Positions 14,920 through 18,023 of a stretch of 18,023 nucleotides of DNA are shown piece after piece. The notes under the pieces were generated by a model, which searched no databases, was not told the DNA's origin, and saw only the letters and a program-made list of their open reading frames with translations. Where the stretch lies: the NCBI GenBank assembly GCA_964482605.1, contig CAYZYS010000040.1, positions 1-18,023 of the forward strand, in the 5' to 3' direction. Numbering within the stretch: the stretch's first letter is position 1; each line of letters begins with the position of its first letter. This DNA comes from Bacteroides_F sp964482605 (GTDB lineage: Bacteria > Bacillota > Clostridia > Lachnospirales > Lachnospiraceae). The translations under genes and the position numbers were made by a program.

Positions 14920-16161
14920 TCACTTGGCATGGCTGCCAAGCATGCTTTCTATGAATATCCCGTAGCCGGAGGTTGAATCGTCCACGAACACATGCGTCAC
15001 TGCCCCGATTACGCAGTCATTCTGTATGATTGGGGAGCCGCTCATGCCCTGGACTATCCCGTTGGTTATGTCAAGAAGCCTTTCGTCGGTCACGGTGAAC
15101 ACTATGTTTTTGTTGTCCCTGTCGTCCGGCAGTACCTCCTTTATGCTGATTTCGTATTGTTCCAGCTTTCCTGAGACTCCTGACTGGATGTAGGCGGTTC
15201 CTTTTTTCACATCCTCCCTGAATGCCGTTTTCATTTCGCAAAGCCCAAATTCATCACACAGTGCGGACACATCTGTCACACTGCCGTATATTCCCTTTGA
15301 AAGATTAGCGCTTATCGTGCCGATTCGGCTGCCATCGCCATAATTGATTGAGCCTGCAAGCTCGCCCGGCTGTCCCTTGGCACCCTTCATTATTGATAAA
15401 ATTTTTGCATAATATAATGTACCTGAGGATATGTCCAGCATGGTTCCCGTGTCCGTGTCGCTTATCCCGTGTCCCAGTGCCGCAAATTGCCCGTCTGTCG
15501 TCATGTAGGTGAGAGTGCCTATTCCCTGCGCATCATCCTTTATCCACAGGCCGGTCTTGTAGCTGCCCTTCACGTCTTTTACGGGAAACACCACTGTGTG
15601 ATGCTGTGTCCCATCCCTTGTCAGTGTGATGGAAAGCCCCTTGCCGTCACATTCCTCCACCATTGACATGAATTCTGACTTTGACTGGATGGCAGTGCCG
15701 TTTACCGAGGTGATGTAATCACCTGGGCGGATGCTGTCCTGGCATGGGTTTACCTGAACCTGTTCCTCGCTTATGAAGCTTGTGGTGTCAACGACAAGCA
15801 CACCACTGGTCCGCAGGTAAATGCCAACGGGAAAGCCGCAGGGAATGATGGTCTGGCAGTTGGTGACATTTACCGTCATGGTTTTTACGCCAAATACGCC
15901 AAACAGCTTCATGCTTACCCGGTATTCGCCCGCCTGGTTTGCCGTAAATGACACGGGTTCGCTGAAATTAACGCTTTTGGTTGTTTTTCCCGCTGTTTCA
16001 AGGTCAAGCCTTAAGGGTATGTTAAAGTTAATGGATTTGCTTTCATTTTCATTCATGCTTATGCTGTCAGGAAGCCTGCCAACCTGGATGCACAAAAACA
16101 CACAGGGAACAAGCAGCACAAGTCCCGCCAGCACAAGCTTTTTCACAATCCGTGCCAACAT
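14920..16161 (-). CDS. spoIVB: SpoIVB serine peptidase (stage IV sporulation protein B)
   Basis: Forespore-made, secreted PDZ protease (family S55) that signals to the SpoIVFB/SpoIVFA complex to activate pro-sigma-K. Features: N-terminal signal/anchor (about residues 4-25), a PDZ domain around 130-200 (IRPGDYITSVNGTAIQSKSEF), LGHGIS with catalytic H231, and QGMSGSPI with catalytic S374; D359 (in VTDERLL) has the spacing expected of the third catalytic residue. The length, 413 residues, is normal. Start: two consecutive ATGs (16164 and 16161) follow GGAGGTGG, and the second has the better spacing. The gene is intact but lies on the opposite strand to recN and spo0A, unlike the usual order. The stop is 27 bases from the recN stop with no clear terminator between. 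Confidence 0.96.
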   Translation of the reverse strand: MLARIVKKLVLAGLVLLVPCVFLCIQVGRLPDSISMNENESKSINFNIPLRLDLETAGKTTKSVNFSEPVSFTANQAGEYRVSMKLFGVFGVKTMTVNVTNCQTIIPCGFPVGIYLRTSGVLVVDTTSFISEEQVQVNPCQDSIRPGDYITSVNGTAIQSKSEFMSMVEECDGKGLSITLTRDGTQHHTVVFPVKDVKGSYKTGLWIKDDAQGIGTLTYMTTDGQFAALGHGISDTDTGTMLDISSGTLYYAKILSIMKGAKGQPGELAGSINYGDGSRIGTISANLSKGIYGSVTDVSALCDEFGLCEMKTAFREDVKKGTAYIQSGVSGKLEQYEISIKEVLPDDRDNKNIVFTVTDERLLDITNGIVQGMSGSPIIQNDCVIGAVTHVFVDDSTSGYGIFIESMLGSHAK

Positions 16162-16192
16162 CATCCACCTCCGTGAACATTTAATGATAACT

Positions 16193-16222
16193 CAAGGATA
16201 TTATGTTTCGGGCATTGATTAT
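16193..16222 (+). promoter_or_regulatory. Sigma-H-type distal promoter for spo0A
   Basis: CAAGGATAT (16193-16201) and ATTGATTAT (16214-16222) fit the sigma-H consensus RNAGGAWWW-N11-12-RNNGAATWW with a 12-base spacer and one mismatch in each element. spo0A is known to have a sigma-H promoter in B. subtilis. It overlaps the spoIVB sigma-G promoter on the other strand and would give a leader of roughly 135 bases. Confidence 0.5.
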
Positions 16223-16227
16223 AATGC
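16199..16227 (-). promoter_or_regulatory. Sigma-G-type promoter for spoIVB
   Basis: On the minus strand, CATAATA (plus-strand 16199-16205) matches the sigma-G -10 consensus CATNMTA fully, and GCATT (16223-16227) matches a GYATR -35 at 4 of 5 positions, with a 17-base spacer. It ends about 40 bases before the spoIVB start. spoIVB is under sigma-F/sigma-G control in B. subtilis, which agrees. Confidence 0.6.
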
Positions 16228-16259
16228 TAGGCAACTGTTGGAAAAGCGTATGGCGTTTT

Positions 16260-16270
16260 TTTGTCGAAAC
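16260..16270 (+). promoter_or_regulatory. 0A box (Spo0A-P binding site)
   Basis: TTTGTCGAAAC contains a perfect TGTCGAA core (16262-16268), the Spo0A binding consensus. It lies between the distal sigma-H-like and proximal sigma-A-like promoters of spo0A, which implies autoregulation. A second, reverse-oriented TGTCGAT (plus-strand 16296-16302, one mismatch) lies inside the sigma-A spacer. Confidence 0.7.
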
Positions 16271-16274
16271 CTGC

Positions 16275-16297
16275 ATTCAACAATGATTGAGTTGAAT
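16275..16297. repeat. 7-bp inverted repeat in the spo0A control region
   Basis: ATTCAAC (16275-16281) and GTTGAAT (16291-16297) are perfect inverted copies around a 9-base centre. The right arm overlaps the -35 of the sigma-A-like promoter and the second 0A-like box. It could be an operator for an unidentified regulator or an RNA hairpin in the sigma-H transcript. Confidence 0.5.
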
Positions 16298-16315
16298 CGA
16301 CATCAACAATATAAT
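16287..16315 (+). promoter_or_regulatory. Sigma-A-type proximal promoter for spo0A
   Basis: TTGAGT (16287-16292) and TATAAT (16310-16315) are 17 bases apart, with a perfect -10. It would start transcription near 16322 and leave a leader of about 43 bases before spo0A. The 0A box upstream and the 0A-like box within the spacer place it under likely Spo0A-P control. Confidence 0.6.
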
Positions 16316-16364
16316 CAGAGATGAAGACATGCAGTGCCCTGTGCCTGCGGAGAGGTGGATTTCA

Positions 16365-17243
16365 ATGGAAAAATTAAATGTTGTCGTGGCGGATGATAAT
16401 GAGGCGGTGCTTACAATGATAGGAAACGTCATCGGCGGGCAGAATGACATGCAGCTGGTGGGCAAGGCGAGGAACGGGCAGGAGGCGATGGACATGATAA
16501 GGGAGCATGAGCCTGACGTGGTGCTTCTGGACATGATTATGCCAAAGGTTGACGGGATAGGTGTCATGGAGCTTGTGAGGGGTGATGAGGGGCTTGCCAA
16601 GAAGCCGGTGTTCATTGTGATTAGCGCCGTTGGCAATGAATACATGACGGAGTCGGCATTTTCACTTGGGGCGGATTATTACATAATGAAGCCGTTTGAC
16701 AATCAGGCGCTTGTGAACAGGCTGAAAAACATAGGAAGGCAGGAGGGCAGGCCTGCGGTTGGTGAAATGTCGGCAGCCTCCATGAGGAGGGGGCAGGAGA
16801 GTGCGGGTGAGCCCCTGATGCGCGAGGATGGGGCTGTTTATGCCATAAGCGGCACAAGGAGGCACGTGGTGGCAAACAGGGAGATTACGGGAGAGGTCAG
16901 CACTGACGTGACGCATGTGATTCATGAGCTTGGGATTCCTGCACACATTAAGGGCTACCAATACCTTAGGGATGCAATCATAATTGCAATCAATGACAGT
17001 GAGGTGATTAACAGCATAACGAAGGTGCTGTACCCTGAGATTGCCAAGAGGTACAACACGACGGCAAGCCGTGTTGAGAGGGCGATACGCCATACCATAG
17101 AGGTTGTGTGGGGCAGGGGGAACACAGACACCCTGAATGACCAGTTTGGCTACACGATAAGCACTGGCAAGGGCAAGCCGACCAATTCGGAATTTATCGC
17201 CCTGATATCGGACAAGCTGCGCCTTGAGTATGGAATTAAGTAG
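16365..17243 (+). CDS. spo0A: Sporulation master regulator Spo0A
   Basis: Response regulator that launches sporulation. The receiver domain (1-123) has acidic-pocket D10 and D11, phosphoacceptor D56 (VVLLDMIMP), S87 and K109 (YYIMKPFD). The C-terminal DNA-binding domain (about 180-292) carries the signature HVIHELGIPAHIKGYQYLR, SITKVLYPEIAKRYNTTASR and SRVERAIRHTIEVVW; PTNSEFIALISDKLRLE closes it. The linker (about 124-178) is longer than in B. subtilis, giving 292 rather than 267 residues. ATG 16365 is preceded by AGAGGTGG with good spacing; the in-frame ATG 16329 is not needed. Confidence 0.98.
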   Translation: MEKLNVVVADDNEAVLTMIGNVIGGQNDMQLVGKARNGQEAMDMIREHEPDVVLLDMIMPKVDGIGVMELVRGDEGLAKKPVFIVISAVGNEYMTESAFSLGADYYIMKPFDNQALVNRLKNIGRQEGRPAVGEMSAASMRRGQESAGEPLMREDGAVYAISGTRRHVVANREITGEVSTDVTHVIHELGIPAHIKGYQYLRDAIIIAINDSEVINSITKVLYPEIAKRYNTTASRVERAIRHTIEVVWGRGNTDTLNDQFGYTISTGKGKPTNSEFIALISDKLRLEYGIK

Positions 17244-17272
17244 TTGAAACTTTGCGGAAGTTAGGTTATAAT
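17244..17272 (+). promoter_or_regulatory. Strong sigma-A promoter downstream of spo0A
   Basis: TTGAAA (17244-17249) and TATAAT (17267-17272) are exactly 17 bases apart and begin at the base after the spo0A stop. This predicts vegetative transcription of the coiled-coil gene at 17364 with a leader of about 85 bases. The leader has AGGGC and GCCCT arms about 18 bases apart and no other recognisable element. No terminator for spo0A is visible. Confidence 0.8.
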
Positions 17273-17363
17273 GTCAGGTAGTGTGTTCAGGGCAGGGTGC
17301 AGTGTGGACAAGCCCTTGGACATTGCGAGACAAGACATTAGCATGTAAGGAATATGACATATT

Positions 17364-18023
17364 ATGTTTCAAAAAGTAATCAAAACTTCCATTGCGGCTG
17401 TCATGATTATGAGCATGACGGTTGCAACCGTATTTGCAGATGATGTATCAGATTTAACCAAGAAGAAGAACGACGCACAGCAGGAGGTTGACAACCTCCA
17501 GAATGAGCTGTCATACCTGCTGGTGCAGATGGACGAGCTTGAGGCAAAGATGTCCGACTCGGCAGACCGCATTGACCAGGTGACGAAGGAGCTTGCCGAG
17601 TCAGAGGAAAAGCAGAAGCAGCAGTACCAGGACATGAAGCTCAGGATTAAGTATATGTATGAGGACCAGGGCGCATCCATAGTGGAGACGCTTTTCAGTG
17701 CCCAGGACATGTCGGAGGTCCTGAACAAGACTGAATACATGCAGAGGGTGTACGATTACGACAGGGAGAAGCTCTCGCAGATAGCTGAGGTGTCGGCCCA
17801 GATTGCGGAGCAGAAGGCTGAGATTGAGAAAGAGCAGGCGGAGCTTGAGAGCGCCCAGGAGGAGCTGACCCAGAAGCAGTCACTCCTGTATACGACCATA
17901 GCGGATAAGGAAAAGACGGTTGCTGATTTCTCCACGCAGCTTAGCCAGGCGGTTGCGGCTGCGGCGGCAAGGAGTGCGGCATCATCCGTGACACAGAGCA
18001 CCGTTAAGCAGACGTATGTGTCA
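17364..18023 (+). CDS. Secreted coiled-coil protein, probable peptidoglycan hydrolase N-terminus (partial)
   Basis: The frame is open from ATG 17364 to the right edge (220 codons), so the 3' end is missing. A signal peptide is visible (MFQKVIKTSIAAVMIMSMTV, cleavage likely after VFA at 23-25). From residue 30 to about 195 it is almost entirely coiled coil (LTKKKNDAQQEVDNLQNEL; EIEKEQAELESAQEEL) with the IKYMYEDQGASIVETLFSAQDMSEVLNKTEYMQRV stretch typical of PcsB/CwlO-type coiled-coil domains. After that comes an Ala/Ser/Thr-rich linker. In the family this is followed by an NlpC/P60, CHAP or M23 domain outside this window, so the catalytic type cannot be stated. The ribosome site is weak (AAGGA, 12 bases upstream). 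Confidence 0.85.
   Translation, partial: MFQKVIKTSIAAVMIMSMTVATVFADDVSDLTKKKNDAQQEVDNLQNELSYLLVQMDELEAKMSDSADRIDQVTKELAESEEKQKQQYQDMKLRIKYMYEDQGASIVETLFSAQDMSEVLNKTEYMQRVYDYDREKLSQIAEVSAQIAEQKAEIEKEQAELESAQEELTQKQSLLYTTIADKEKTVADFSTQLSQAVAAAAARSAASSVTQSTVKQTYVS

Noticed and set aside
13629..14939. 436-codon open frame on the minus strand opposite recN
   Set aside because: It is serine-rich shadow coding that mirrors the codon bias of recN, with no recognisable domain, and recN has complete Walker and signature motifs on the plus strand.
14923..14940. CTTGGC/GCCAAG stem as a recN terminator
   Set aside because: It has only a 6-bp stem, no following T-tract on either strand, and it is within the spoIVB coding region.
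1..18023. CRISPR arrays, tRNA/rRNA genes, transposases, phage genes, riboswitches
   Set aside because: I saw no regularly spaced direct repeats, no cloverleaf or rRNA sequence, no transposase or integrase-like proteins, and no recognised riboswitch core in the leaders.

Overview
The window reads as a chromosomal segment of an endospore-forming Clostridia bacterium, probably Lachnospiraceae-like. This rests on protein flavour and on the classic Firmicute gene order spoIIIA operon - asp23/yqhY - nusB - xseAB - ispA - dxs - tlyA - nadK - argR - recN - spoIVB - spo0A; no rRNA or other species marker is present. Compared with the Bacillus subtilis order (recalled knowledge), accBC and folD are absent between spoIIIAH and xseA, and nadK sits between tlyA and argR.

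Layout. Positions 1-600 are AT-rich accessory sequence: the 3' end of a repeat protein with a C-terminal membrane segment, a possible 20-residue ORF and a clear intrinsic terminator (559-598). From 718 to 5781 lies the complete eight-gene spoIIIA operon (AA to AH), tightly overlapped and translationally coupled, encoding the mother-cell half of the SpoIIIA-SpoIIQ channel. A sigma-A-type promoter inside the end of spoIIIAH starts a housekeeping run (5846-14892) on the same strand: an Asp23-family protein, NusB, exonuclease VII (XseA/XseB), isoprenoid synthesis (IspA, Dxs), rRNA methyltransferase TlyA, NAD kinase, ArgR and RecN. Several genes overlap or use TTG/GTG starts with good Shine-Dalgarno (SD) sequences.

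The striking departure is at 14920-16161. spoIVB, normally collinear between recN and spo0A, lies on the minus strand, convergent with recN and divergent from spo0A. The 200-bp spoIVB/spo0A intergenic region is dense with regulatory signals: a sigma-G-like promoter toward spoIVB that overlaps a sigma-H-like promoter toward spo0A, a proximal sigma-A-like promoter, a near-perfect 0A box, a second imperfect 0A box and a 7-bp inverted repeat. Spo0A itself is complete with all phosphorelay receiver residues and a longer than usual linker. After spo0A a strong sigma-A promoter drives a secreted coiled-coil protein (probable peptidoglycan hydrolase) that runs off the right edge.

No mobile element, CRISPR array, tRNA or rRNA was seen. 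I did not find a clearly new multi-gene system. The most interesting material is the inverted spoIVB with its shared promoter region, followed by small repeated or hairpin elements placed just upstream of the nusB, ispA and dxs ribosome binding sites.
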